NCBI GenBank assembly: GCA_022842205.1
Contig: JALHQA010000002.1
Span: 62,001-126,000, forward strand
Length of the DNA stretch: 64,000 nucleotides
Source of the DNA: Hyphomicrobiales bacterium
Lineage (GTDB): Bacteria > Pseudomonadota > Alphaproteobacteria > Rhizobiales > Methylopilaceae
Direction of reading: 5' to 3'
Made by a program: the position numbers and the translations under genes. Each line of letters begins with the position of its first letter. The stretch's first letter is position 1. The notes below the pieces were generated by a model, which saw only the letters and a program-made list of their open reading frames with translations, was not told the origin of the DNA and ran no database searches. This document shows positions 7,819-16,048 of the stretch, one piece after another.

Positions 7819-9596
7819 CAGACGAGCATCTTTCCTTCTTCGGTTATGACGCTGCCGATATCCTCGGCGGCCGCGGCATCGCCGAGGATCATTTCATTAT
7901 GGGCCTTGCCAGACGGGATCATCGGGAAACAGTTTTCCATTTTCTCGACCCGGCAATCAAACAGGACCGGCGCATCGACCTCGATCATTTCCTTGATCTT
8001 CGCGTCGAGATCTGCCGGATCCTCGCAGCGGATGCCATAGCAGCCATACGCTTCCGCCAGCTTGACGAAATCCGGCAGTGCCTCCGAATAGGACTGCGAA
8101 TAGCGGCTGCCGTGCAGCAGCTGCTGCCATTGGCGCACCATGCCCATGTACTCATTGTTCATGATGAAAATCTTGACGGGCAGACGATGCTGCGCGGCGG
8201 TCGACATTTCCTGCATGTTCATGAGCACGGAGGCTTCGCCCGCGATGCAGCAGACCAGCGCATCGGGATGCGCGACCTGCACGCCGAGCGCGGCCGGCAG
8301 GCCATAGCCCATCGTACCGAGACCGCCGGACGTCATCCAGCGGTTCGGCTCCTCGAAGCCGTAATACTGCGCCGCCCACATCTGGTGCTGACCGACCTCG
8401 GTCGTGATGTAGGTGTTCGGGCCTTTGGTCAGCTCGTACAGACGCTGCACCGCATATTGCGGTTTGATGACCGTCTTCGAGTTCGAGTAGTTCAGGCTCT
8501 TGCGCGCGCGCCAGCGATCGATCTGCTGCCACCACTTCGCGAGCGCGTCCTTGTCGGCCTTTTTCTTCTCGGCCTTCCAGATGCGGGTCATTTCGAGGAT
8601 GACATTGCCGACATCGCCGATGATCGGCACGTCCGCACGGACGATCTTGTTGATCGACGACGGGTCGATATCGACATGAATCTTCTTCGATCCCGGGGAG
8701 AACGCATCGACACGGCCGGTGACACGATCATCGAAACGCGCGCCGAGGCAGATCATCACGTCGCAATCGTGCATTGTGTGGTTGGCTTCCCAGGTGCCGT
8801 GCATGCCGAGCATGCCGAGCCACTGCTTGTCCGAATGCGGATAGGCGCCGAGTCCCATCAGCGTGGACGTGATCGGAAAGCCCGTCAGGCGAACGAGTTC
8901 GCGCAGCGCCTCGGAAGCCTTGGTGCCGGAATTGATAACGCCGCCACCGGTGTAGAACACCGGACGCTTGGCGTTCGCCATCAGTTCGATTGCTTCGCGG
9001 ATCTTCGCCTCGTCGCCTTCGACACGCGGCTTGTAGGTGCGATGCTCGACATCCTCCGGGCCCGTATAGGCGCCGGCGGCGAACTGGATGTCCTTCGGAA
9101 TGTCGACCAGGACCGGGCCCGGACGGCCCGAGCGCGCGACATAGAACGCCTCGTGCAGGATGCGCGGCAGTTCCTCGACGCTCTTGACGAGGTAGTTGTG
9201 CTTGGTCGCGGCGCGGGTGATGCCGACCGTGTCGCACTCCTGGAAGGCGTCGGACCCGATGAGATGGGTCGGCACCTGGCCGGTAATGACAACGAGCGGA
9301 ATCGAATCCATCAGCGCGTCGACCATGCCGGTAACGGCGTTGGTGGCGCCGGGGCCGGATGTGACGAGCACGACGCCGACCTTGCCGGTCGAGCGGGCAT
9401 AGCCCTCGGCCGAATGGGTCGCGCCCTGCTCGTGGCGAACAAGGATGTGCTGGAGTTCGTTCTGCTGGAACAGCGCGTCATAGATCGGAAGTACGGCGCC
9501 GCCCGGATAGCCGAAAATGGTATCCACGCCCTGATCGAGCAGAGCCCTGATGACCATTTCAGCGCCGGTCATCTGTGCGCCAGCCTTCGAACCCAT
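7818..9596 (-). CDS. ilvI: Acetolactate synthase large (catalytic) subunit
   Basis: 592 residues from ATG 9596, chosen because GGAGG lies nine bases upstream; an upstream ATG at 9641 has no ribosome site. It is a ThDP enzyme that makes acetolactate and acetohydroxybutyrate. Motifs: FGYPGGAVLPIYD (28-40), RHEQGATHSAEGYAR with the catalytic Glu near 55, and the ThDP/Mg site GEAS (about 453-456) to NN (about 480), where the common GDGS/GDAS Asp is Glu. First gene of the ilvI-ilvH-ilvC block, preceded by an Ile-Leu-Val leader peptide and attenuator. Confidence 0.97.
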   Translation of the reverse strand: MGSKAGAQMTGAEMVIRALLDQGVDTIFGYPGGAVLPIYDALFQQNELQHILVRHEQGATHSAEGYARSTGKVGVVLVTSGPGATNAVTGMVDALMDSIPLVVITGQVPTHLIGSDAFQECDTVGITRAATKHNYLVKSVEELPRILHEAFYVARSGRPGPVLVDIPKDIQFAAGAYTGPEDVEHRTYKPRVEGDEAKIREAIELMANAKRPVFYTGGGVINSGTKASEALRELVRLTGFPITSTLMGLGAYPHSDKQWLGMLGMHGTWEANHTMHDCDVMICLGARFDDRVTGRVDAFSPGSKKIHVDIDPSSINKIVRADVPIIGDVGNVILEMTRIWKAEKKKADKDALAKWWQQIDRWRARKSLNYSNSKTVIKPQYAVQRLYELTKGPNTYITTEVGQHQMWAAQYYGFEEPNRWMTSGGLGTMGYGLPAALGVQVAHPDALVCCIAGEASVLMNMQEMSTAAQHRLPVKIFIMNNEYMGMVRQWQQLLHGSRYSQSYSEALPDFVKLAEAYGCYGIRCEDPADLDAKIKEMIEVDAPVLFDCRVEKMENCFPMIPSGKAHNEMILGDAAAAEDIGSVITEEGKMLV

Positions 9597-9674
9597 TGGC
9601 GTTCCCTCCGCCTTACTTCCTAAGCCTCCCGCCCTGAACATCAGGTAACCGGGGCCTAACCCCCGGCGCGGGCA

Positions 9675-9700
9675 ATAAAAAAGGGGCCTCTAGAGCCCCT
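9675..9700 (-). promoter_or_regulatory. ilvI attenuator terminator
   Basis: On the minus strand AGGGGC (9695-9700) pairs with GCCCCT (9682-9687) around a seven-base loop, followed by seven T and ATT: a strong intrinsic terminator located between the leader peptide and ilvI. Upstream alternative pairings are visible: ACGGCC (9733-9738) with GGCCGT (9720-9725), and GCGCCATCC (9744-9752) with GGTGGCGC (9705-9712). Confidence 0.85.
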
Positions 9701-9737
9701 GCATGCGCCACCGTTCGCGACGGCCCCGATATGGCCG

Positions 9738-9779
9738 TTACGTGGATGGCGCTCCCGATACGAGAATTCGCGTGCTCAT
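9738..9779 (-). CDS. ilv operon leader peptide (Ile-Leu-Val)
   Basis: Thirteen-residue ORF MSTRILVSGAPST with consecutive Ile, Leu and Val codons (ATT CTC GTA) at positions 5-7, exactly the amino acids regulated by acetohydroxyacid synthase. AGGAG lies ten bases upstream of the ATG. A strong terminator hairpin follows 38 bases after its stop. This is the classic arrangement of ribosome-mediated attenuation: scarcity of Ile, Leu or Val tRNA stalls the ribosome and prevents termination before ilvI. Confidence 0.85.
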   Translation of the reverse strand: MSTRILVSGAPST

Positions 9780-9809
9780 AAGCCCGCAGCTCCTGATTTT
9801 GGTGGGCGA

Positions 9810-9838
9810 GAAGTAATCCTGTCGCCCCGTCCGGTCAA
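9810..9838 (-). promoter_or_regulatory. Candidate promoter of the ilv leader
   Basis: On the minus strand TTGACC (9833-9838), a 17-base spacer and TACTTC (9810-9815). It would start the transcript about 24-25 bases before the leader peptide start codon. Consensus match is good at -35 and weak at -10. Confidence 0.45.
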
Positions 9839-9871
9839 GTGAAACCCGCGAAAAGGCTTTGCTGGCCCCCT

Positions 9872-9905
9872 CAAAACAAAACCCCGCCCGGCGGAGCCGG
9901 ACGGG
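9872..9905 (-). terminator. Terminator of outer-membrane protein gene 1
   Basis: On the minus strand CCCGTCCGGC and GCCGGGCGGG pair around TCC, followed by TTTTG. It is almost identical to the terminator of the next outer-membrane gene (10735-10770). Confidence 0.85.
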
Positions 9906-9934
9906 TTGTTGTTGCCTCGCCTCAGCCGAAGAGA

Positions 9935-10582
9935 TCAGAAGTGATACGCGACACCGCCCCGAACGATGGAGCCGGACAGGTCAAAGTCGGCGGAATCGAC
10001 GCCGCTGAACGACAGATCGTCGTCGATGTCATAGTAGATGTATTCGACACGGGCCGACCAGTTCTCCGCAAACTTGGTCTCGACGCCAGCCCCGGCCGTC
10101 CAGCCGAAACCGAAGCCGTCGTCATTTTGCACGCTGCCGCCGAGGTCGAAATCGACGTCCCACTTCGTGATCGCAACACCGCCCGCGACGAAGAACAGGA
10201 AATTGTCCGCAGCTATGCCAACCTTGGCCCGCGAGAGGCCGAGGAAGTTGGCTTCATAGTCGACATCGGCACCGACAATCTCGAACTCTTCCTCAATGCC
10301 GACATAGGAGATGCTGCTGTCGATGCCGAGCACCCAGCTGCCGAATTGCCAATTGCGGCCATAAAAGAGGCCGATGGCGAAATCGTCGGTCTCCTCGTCA
10401 TAAAACTGATCCGAGCCGCTGGCAGAGAACCCGCCGTCCAGACCGCCGAAATTCCAGCCGCCCTGCACGCCAATGAAAAAGCCACTCCAGACGTCGACCG
10501 GCGCGTAGACGGCCGGATCGGCCGCCTGCGAATTGATGGTCATTGCGGCCACGGCCGCGCCAGCGAGCAGAAAACGCTTCAT
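9935..10582 (-). CDS. Outer-membrane beta-barrel protein (Omp25/Omp31-like), copy 1
   Basis: 215 residues from ATG 10582 (MKRFLLAGAAVAAMTINSQAAD), with a signal peptide cleaved near SQAA. The mature part is an eight-stranded barrel of the OMP_b-brl type: VDVWSGFFIGVQGGWNFGG opens the first strand, strands alternate with Asp/Gly-rich loops, and the chain ends in GGVAYHF with the terminal Phe needed for barrel assembly. Rhizobiales use such proteins as abundant small outer-membrane proteins. It is a tandem paralogue of the following gene, and even their terminators match. Confidence 0.88.
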   Translation of the reverse strand: MKRFLLAGAAVAAMTINSQAADPAVYAPVDVWSGFFIGVQGGWNFGGLDGGFSASGSDQFYDEETDDFAIGLFYGRNWQFGSWVLGIDSSISYVGIEEEFEIVGADVDYEANFLGLSRAKVGIAADNFLFFVAGGVAITKWDVDFDLGGSVQNDDGFGFGWTAGAGVETKFAENWSARVEYIYYDIDDDLSFSGVDSADFDLSGSIVRGGVAYHF

Positions 10583-10734
10583 GAAATCCCCCAATGATTC
10601 GGGCCGAAGATACCTTTCCCGGCGAGGGAGAGATGTAGCAGCGCGGCCACATTCCTCAGAAAGAATGTAAGGACATAACCGCTGGGTGAGGCGCATGCTT
10701 GCACGCTGAGGTGGCCGCCATCATGCCCGCGCCC

Positions 10735-10770
10735 AAAACAAAACCCCGCCCGGCAGAGCCGGACGGGGCC
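10735..10770 (-). terminator. Terminator of outer-membrane protein gene 2
   Basis: On the minus strand CCCCGTCCGGC and GCCGGGCGGGG pair around TCT, followed by TTTTGTTTT. Near-identical to the terminator of copy 1. Confidence 0.88.
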
Positions 10771-10800
10771 TTGTTGTTGCCTCGGCCTCAGCCAAGAAAA

Positions 10801-11439
10801 TCAGAAGTGGTAGGCGACGCCTGCACGGACGATGTGGCCGTCGATCTCGACATCGACCGGACCATCCGGCAGTTCGGTGTCGTCGTCCTCGATGTTGAAA
10901 TAGGCGTATTCGATACGGGCGGACCAATGTTCGGCGAACATCATTTCGGCGCCGGCACCGACCGTGAAGCCGAAGGCGAAGCTGTCATCGTCTTCACCGG
11001 TCGCCGGATCTTCGACATCGAGCCACGTCGTGGCGAGACCGCCGGCGACGAAGAGCAGGACGTTGTCGAACGCGTAGCCGACCTTCAGGCGCGACAGGCC
11101 GAGGAAGTTGGCTTCCACGTCAATCAGGTCCGCGGTGACGCCATCCTCTTCGAGGCCCAGATAGTTCACGCTGCTGTCGAGACCGAAAACCAGATTTCCG
11201 CTCTGCCAGTTGCGACCGTAGTACAGGCCGCCGATGAAGTCGTCCGCCTCCACGCTGTCGACCGCGTCGTCATCTACCGAAACATCAAGATCCTTGAAGG
11301 CGTAGCCGCCCTGGATACCGACGAAGAAGCCGCTCCAGATGTCGACCGGCACCGGCTCCGGTGCGTAGCCGAGATCGGCGGCGAAAGAAGCCGAAGACAG
11401 CGCCATAACGGCAGCACCGGCGAGCAGAAGACGTTTCAT
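10801..11439 (-). CDS. Outer-membrane beta-barrel protein (Omp25/Omp31-like), copy 2
   Basis: 212 residues from ATG 11439 (MKRLLLAGAAVMALSSASFAAD), with a signal peptide ending SFA/AD. It shares DIWSGFFVGIQGGYAF, YYGRNWQ, GLDSSVNYLGLEE, ANFLGLSR, NVLLFVAGG, WSARIEYAYF and the terminal VAYHF with copy 1. The loops have diverged and are very acidic. The likely fold is an eight-stranded outer-membrane barrel. No partner or ligand can be inferred. Longer in-frame starts upstream lack a signal peptide. Confidence 0.88.
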   Translation of the reverse strand: MKRLLLAGAAVMALSSASFAADLGYAPEPVPVDIWSGFFVGIQGGYAFKDLDVSVDDDAVDSVEADDFIGGLYYGRNWQSGNLVFGLDSSVNYLGLEEDGVTADLIDVEANFLGLSRLKVGYAFDNVLLFVAGGLATTWLDVEDPATGEDDDSFAFGFTVGAGAEMMFAEHWSARIEYAYFNIEDDDTELPDGPVDVEIDGHIVRAGVAYHF

Positions 11440-11589
11440 ACAGTGACCCCTCAAATTCGTGTGGAGACAATGCCGGATTCGCCTCCCGCGCGCTGTACCT
11501 CTCGCGCAACAGTGCCCCCAAATCGACAGCTTTCCGCCCCAACTAGCCCTTTCTGAAGGCACCAGATTCCGGCAGCCGGACGTGCCTGT

Positions 11590-12486
11590 CTAGGCGATGC
11601 CTTCCACGGTGGCGGCCGTTGCAGAGAGCCAGCCGGAAAACCGGTTCCTGAACCAGGTGTCCTGCCGCTTGGCATATTGGTGCGTGTCGGTGATCGCGCG
11701 GCCGATAGCTTGCTCGAGCACGGCCTCGCCGCGCAGGTGGGAGGCCAGAGGCCCGACGCCGATGGCACGCATCGCCGGGAGCGTATCAGGGAGGTTCCGC
11801 GCGAGAAGCGCGCGGACCTCTTCGAGGGCCCCCTGCTCCATCATCTGGCGGAAACGCCGGGAAATCCGCTCCCGAAGTTCGGTTCGGTCGGGACGGAGGA
11901 CGATTTTGTCCGCGGCGGTGGCATCGACGAGCGGTGTACCCGCCGTTTCCTGCCATTGGGCAAGGGACACGCCGGTCGCATCGACGACTTCGAGCGCCCG
12001 GAGAATCCGCTGCGGATCGCTCGGCCTCAGGCGGGCGGCCATGACCGGATCACGCCGCTCAAGCTCGGCGTGAAGCGCCTCCACGGGCTCTGTTCTGCTC
12101 TGTTCCCGCCAGTGAGAACGTATCGGGTCCGGAATGTGCGGGGCTGTGGATAACCCGTGGATAAGTGCTTCAAGATAGAGTCCCGTTCCACCCACGAAGA
12201 TTTTGGGAACACTGGGATTTTCGTTCAAAACGCCGGCGGCGTCCAGGAGGAAACGCCCCACTGAATAAGTATCCGCGGCATCGACATGGCCGTAGAGCAG
12301 ATGCCGCACCCTTGCCTCTTCCTCCGGCCCCGGCCGCGAGGTCAGAATCCGCAGATCGCGATAGACCTGCATCGAATCGGCGTTGACGACGACCCCACCG
12401 AGACGCTTGGCAAGCCGCAGGGCAAGCGCGGACTTGCCGCTGGCCGTCGGCCCGGCGATCAGGATCACGCGCGGTTGCACGGCCAT
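11590..12486 (-). CDS. miaA: tRNA dimethylallyltransferase
   Basis: 298 residues from ATG 12486. Transfers a dimethylallyl group to A37 of tRNAs that read UNN codons. P-loop GPTASGKSALALRLA (12-26), NADSMQVYRDLRILTSRP (about 37-54), GGTGLYLEALIHGL (about 100) and the C-terminal region DTHQYAKRQDTWFRN, typical of MiaA. In this enzyme the modification influences leader-peptide attenuation in other bacteria, which may be relevant to the two attenuators in this window. Divergent from serB with 41 bases between start codons. Confidence 0.95.
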   Translation of the reverse strand: MAVQPRVILIAGPTASGKSALALRLAKRLGGVVVNADSMQVYRDLRILTSRPGPEEEARVRHLLYGHVDAADTYSVGRFLLDAAGVLNENPSVPKIFVGGTGLYLEALIHGLSTAPHIPDPIRSHWREQSRTEPVEALHAELERRDPVMAARLRPSDPQRILRALEVVDATGVSLAQWQETAGTPLVDATAADKIVLRPDRTELRERISRRFRQMMEQGALEEVRALLARNLPDTLPAMRAIGVGPLASHLRGEAVLEQAIGRAITDTHQYAKRQDTWFRNRFSGWLSATAATVEGIA

Positions 12487-12527
12487 GGTCTCGACTCCTC
12501 GGAACAAGGGTTTATAGCCGCTGGCGC

Positions 12528-13412
12528 ATGCTGAACATCGTTTCCCTGATTTCGAATCCTGAGCGCCCGGCCGTGGATGCGGCCCTACTGGCACGTGTCT
12601 CCGCCGTCCTGCCGAAGGCGGAGGCTCCTATCTGGCTGGCGCCGGGCATTGCGGCCGAGATCGCCTTTCAGGGCCCTGCGGAGCTTGCCGGTGTCGTACG
12701 CACCGCACTGGAGGGTGCGCCGGTGGATCTGAACATCCTGCCGGCAGACGGGCGGCGGAGGAAGCTGCTGCTCGCCGACATGGACTCCACCATGATCGAG
12801 CAGGAATGCCTCGATGAGTTGGCCGATCTCCTGGGGCTGAAAGCCCATGTATCCGCCATTACCGAGCGGACGATGCGTGGTGAGCTGGAATTCGAACCCT
12901 CTTTGCGCGAACGCGTCGCGCTGTTGAAGGATCTGCCGATCGACACGATCGACGACGTGATCCACGACCGCATCACGCTGACGCCGGGCGGGCAAACGCT
13001 GGTCGCAACCATGCGGGCCAATGGCGCCTATACGGCCCTGATCTCGGGCGGTTTCACCCTCTTCACCGGTCCGGTATCGCGGAAAATCGGGTTCGACGAA
13101 CACCGCGCCAATGTGCTGCGGCTTGACGACGGGGTGCTCGACGGCACGGTCGAGGAGCCGATCCTCGGACGCGCGGCCAAACGCGCGGCGCTTTCCGAAC
13201 TCCGGGAAAAACTGCGGCTCGGCGCCGGCGACACGCTGGCGGTGGGCGACGGCGCCAATGATCTCGATATGCTGGGAGAGGCTGGACTGGGCGTTGCGTT
13301 CCGCGCCAAACCGGCCGTCGCCGCCGCGGCGCACGCGCGCATCGAGCATGGCGACCTGACGGGTCTTCTGTATTTACAGGGCTACCGGCGGGACGAATTC
13401 GCGTTCAGTTGA
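12528..13412 (+). CDS. serB: Phosphoserine phosphatase
   Basis: 294 residues. Last step of serine synthesis: hydrolyses O-phosphoserine. The HAD motif I LLADMDSTMIEQECLDE has the nucleophile Asp84 and acid Asp86; motif II is ISGGFTLFTGPVSRKIGFD (about 171) and motif III GDGANDLDMLGEAGLGVAFRAKP (about 241). The N-terminal 75 residues form the ACT-like part of the SerB family. The 3' end overlaps the convergent degP-like gene by eight bases. Confidence 0.95.
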   Translation: MLNIVSLISNPERPAVDAALLARVSAVLPKAEAPIWLAPGIAAEIAFQGPAELAGVVRTALEGAPVDLNILPADGRRRKLLLADMDSTMIEQECLDELADLLGLKAHVSAITERTMRGELEFEPSLRERVALLKDLPIDTIDDVIHDRITLTPGGQTLVATMRANGAYTALISGGFTLFTGPVSRKIGFDEHRANVLRLDDGVLDGTVEEPILGRAAKRAALSELREKLRLGAGDTLAVGDGANDLDMLGEAGLGVAFRAKPAVAAAAHARIEHGDLTGLLYLQGYRRDEFAFS

Positions 13413-14880
13413 GCGGCACGCGTACATAGCGCATTTCGCCGGCCGAATTGGAAATCAGAACGCTCGCCGCCTCGCTGCCCTGCGATTTCAGCTCGGTGAA
13501 GCGCGCTTCCAGATCTTCCGGCGTCGAGACCTTCTTGTTGTCGACGTCCTGGATGATGTCGCCGACGCGGATATCGAGGCTTTTCAGCGGCGAATCCGCC
13601 TTGACCGCGACGACGACAATGCCCGCCTCGATAGTGTCATCGACCTTGAAGCTCTTGCGGGTCTCGGCGTTCAGCGGCGCGAGATCCAGCCCGTAGACGC
13701 TGCCGGTCGCGGCCGGAGGCGGCTCGGTATTCTCGCCGGGCTTCGCCTGAGCGCCTTCCTGCGCTTCCTCAAGCCGGCCGATCTTGATGCGCGTGGTGAT
13801 TTCCTTGCCGTCGCGCCATAGCCTGACCTCGGCCTCGCGATCCGGGCCGGCGTCGGCCACCAGCCGCTGCAGGGCACGCGACGTAATGACGGGCTTGCCG
13901 TCGAACGACAGGATGACGTCGCCCTTGCGGATGCCCGCCTCCGCGGCGGGGCCCTTCTCCACCGTCTGCGCGATCAACGCGCCTTTCATGTCCTTGAGGG
14001 CGAGGCGCTTGGCGATCTCCTCGGGCACATCCTGGATGCGCACGCCGATATAACCGCGCCGGGTCTCGCCGTATTCGAGAAGCTGCGCGACGATGGGACG
14101 GAACGTCGATGACGGGACGGCGAAACCGATGCCGACGGAACCGCCGGTAGGCGAGAGAATGGCAGTATTGACCCCGACGACTTCCCCCGCGAGGTTGAAC
14201 AGCGGACCGCCGGAATTGCCCTTGTTTATGCTGGCATCAGTCTGGATGAAATTGTCGTACTTTCCGGTACGCATGTCGCGATTTCGGCCCGACACGATGC
14301 CGGACGTCGCCGACAGGCCGATACCGAACGGATTGCCCATCGCCAGCACCCATTCGCCGACGCGCAGTTTTTCAGGATCGCCGAAGCTTACAGGTTTCAG
14401 CAGACCGTTCGTCGGCTTCACCTTCAGCACGGCGATGTCGATCTCCTTGTCGCGGCCGACGATCTCGGCCGCGAGCTTGGACCCGTCGTTGAAGACGACC
14501 TCGACGCGGTCGGCGCCGTCGATGACATGGAAATTGGTGACGATCGTGCCCGCGGCATCAATCACGAATCCAGAGCCTTCGCCGACCTCGCGCTGCTGAG
14601 TCTGGCCGCGTTGCTGACGCTGGAAGAAGTCCTCGAAAAATTGATCTATCGGAGCGTCCGGAGAAAGCTCCGGGACGGGCTCCTTGTCGTCGCCCGAGCC
14701 GGCGTCGACGTTCTGAGACGTCGAGATAAGCACGACGGAATCGATGACCTGATCGATGACGTCGGCAATACCGTCCGGACCGCGAGGCGTCTGGGCGTCC
14801 CCGGGCGCCGCAAGTGCAAGCAGCAGCGCTCCCGCGAGAGCAAAGGAACGCCAAAACCTGCCTGCCGTCGAAAACACCAT
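13405..14880 (-). CDS. degP: Periplasmic serine protease, Do/DegP family
   Basis: 491 residues. Signal peptide cleaved near GDAQ (about 30). Trypsin-like domain with catalytic triad His118 (TNFHVID), Asp148 (EIDIAVLKV) and Ser223 (GNSGGPLF), then two PDZ domains (about 275-370 and 390-485). It degrades or refolds misfolded periplasmic and outer-membrane proteins. It sits downstream of hflK-hflC-DUF2065 in the same orientation, a common alphaproteobacterial arrangement linking inner-membrane and periplasmic quality control. Confidence 0.95.
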   Translation of the reverse strand: MVFSTAGRFWRSFALAGALLLALAAPGDAQTPRGPDGIADVIDQVIDSVVLISTSQNVDAGSGDDKEPVPELSPDAPIDQFFEDFFQRQQRGQTQQREVGEGSGFVIDAAGTIVTNFHVIDGADRVEVVFNDGSKLAAEIVGRDKEIDIAVLKVKPTNGLLKPVSFGDPEKLRVGEWVLAMGNPFGIGLSATSGIVSGRNRDMRTGKYDNFIQTDASINKGNSGGPLFNLAGEVVGVNTAILSPTGGSVGIGFAVPSSTFRPIVAQLLEYGETRRGYIGVRIQDVPEEIAKRLALKDMKGALIAQTVEKGPAAEAGIRKGDVILSFDGKPVITSRALQRLVADAGPDREAEVRLWRDGKEITTRIKIGRLEEAQEGAQAKPGENTEPPPAATGSVYGLDLAPLNAETRKSFKVDDTIEAGIVVVAVKADSPLKSLDIRVGDIIQDVDNKKVSTPEDLEARFTELKSQGSEAASVLISNSAGEMRYVRVPLN

Positions 14881-14969
14881 GAAAGCCTCAAGCGGAGCTT
14901 AAACAATATTCGACAGAGAAAGCTATCCGCAGTTGCGGCGGATGTAGGGCGGGGCCGGAAAGAAAAGGG

Positions 14970-15155
14970 TCAGCCGCGCACGAGCCAGACCAGCAGGACA
15001 CCACCGGCGGCCGCGGCTAGCCCGGTAAGCCGCAGCTTGTTCACAGGGACTTGCGACGCGGCAAGCATGGCCGCCCGGGCGGCGTTGGGGAACGCCGCGG
15101 AAATGACGCCCTCGATCACAAGCACGAGACCGAGGGCCGCCAGAAAGTCTGTCAC
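14970..15155 (-). CDS. DUF2065 family small membrane protein
   Basis: 61 residues from a GTG start that overlaps the hflC stop codon (GTGA). Two predicted transmembrane helices (FLAALGLVLVIEGVISAAF and LTGLAAAAGGVLLVWLV) joined by a basic loop. DUF2065 proteins regularly follow hflC in Proteobacteria. The function is unknown; the tight coupling suggests a role with the HflKC complex. Confidence 0.85.
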   Translation of the reverse strand: MTDFLAALGLVLVIEGVISAAFPNAARAAMLAASQVPVNKLRLTGLAAAAGGVLLVWLVRG

Positions 15156-16048
15156 TGAGCCGGCCGAGGCGCCGCGGGCGCCGCCCCTGTCGGAATCCGG
15201 AAGAACCGGAAGAACTCCGAATCAGGGCTGAGCAACAGACGGGTGTCGGAGGATTTCAGCCCGGTCTCATAGGCCTGCATGGACCTGTAGAAGGAAAAGA
15301 AATCCTGATCCTGTCCGTAGGCCTGCGCAAAGATGTTGTTGCGCTGACCGTCGCCTTCACCCCGGATGCGTTCGGCTTCGCGGTTGGCTTCGGCGAGCAG
15401 AACGACAACGTCGCGATCCGCGCGGGCGCGGATGCGCTGCGCCGCTTCGGCGCCTTCCGCGCGGATTTCCGCAGCCTCGCGCTGACGCTCGGTCTGCATC
15501 CGCGTGTAGATCGCCTGACTGTTGGCCTCCGGCAGATCGGCACGGCGGATACGGACATCGACGACGGCGATGCCGAGATTCTTGGCCTGCTCGTTCACCT
15601 GGTCGCGAATGCGGCTCATGAGCTGCGCACGCTCATCGCGCACCACTTGCTGGAAGGTGGATTCACCGAGCACGCGGCGCAGACCCGAGTTCACGAACGT
15701 CGCGAGCTGTTCGTTGGCGCGCTCGACCGAACCGAGAGCCTGGTAGAACAGCAGCGGATCGATGACGCGATAGCGCGCGAAGGCATCAACGCGCAGACGC
15801 TTCTGGTCGGACGCGATGACCTCCTGCTCCGGAAGGTCCAGGGCAAGAATGCGCTTGTCGACACGCACGACACCATCGACGAACGGCGCCTTGAAGTAGA
15901 GGCCCGGTTCGCGGACCACCTTGACCGCTTCACCGAAGCGCAAGACGAGGGCCTGATCGGTTTGACCCACGGTAAAGACGGAGCTCAGGCCGAGAAACAC
16001 GGCGAGAGCGAGCAGAATGAGCACTGCTCCGCTGGCAAGGCTCTTCAT
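15152..16048 (-). CDS. hflC: HflC, FtsH protease modulator subunit
   Basis: 298 residues. N-terminal membrane anchor (about 7-27) followed by an SPFH/Band-7 domain (VDKRILALDLPEQEVIASDQKRLRVDAF) and a long charged helical region rich in Ala, Glu and Arg (about 165-240). It forms a large membrane complex with HflK that encloses and modulates the FtsH protease. The start overlaps the hflK stop by four bases (ATGA), as expected for stoichiometric partners. Confidence 0.95.
   Translation of the reverse strand: MKSLASGAVLILLALAVFLGLSSVFTVGQTDQALVLRFGEAVKVVREPGLYFKAPFVDGVVRVDKRILALDLPEQEVIASDQKRLRVDAFARYRVIDPLLFYQALGSVERANEQLATFVNSGLRRVLGESTFQQVVRDERAQLMSRIRDQVNEQAKNLGIAVVDVRIRRADLPEANSQAIYTRMQTERQREAAEIRAEGAEAAQRIRARADRDVVVLLAEANREAERIRGEGDGQRNNIFAQAYGQDQDFFSFYRSMQAYETGLKSSDTRLLLSPDSEFFRFFRIPTGAAPAAPRPAQ

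Noticed and set aside
7899-9623. 574-codon open frame antisense to ilvI
   Set aside because: Arg/His/Asp-rich shadow translation of the acetolactate synthase gene; no recognisable protein.
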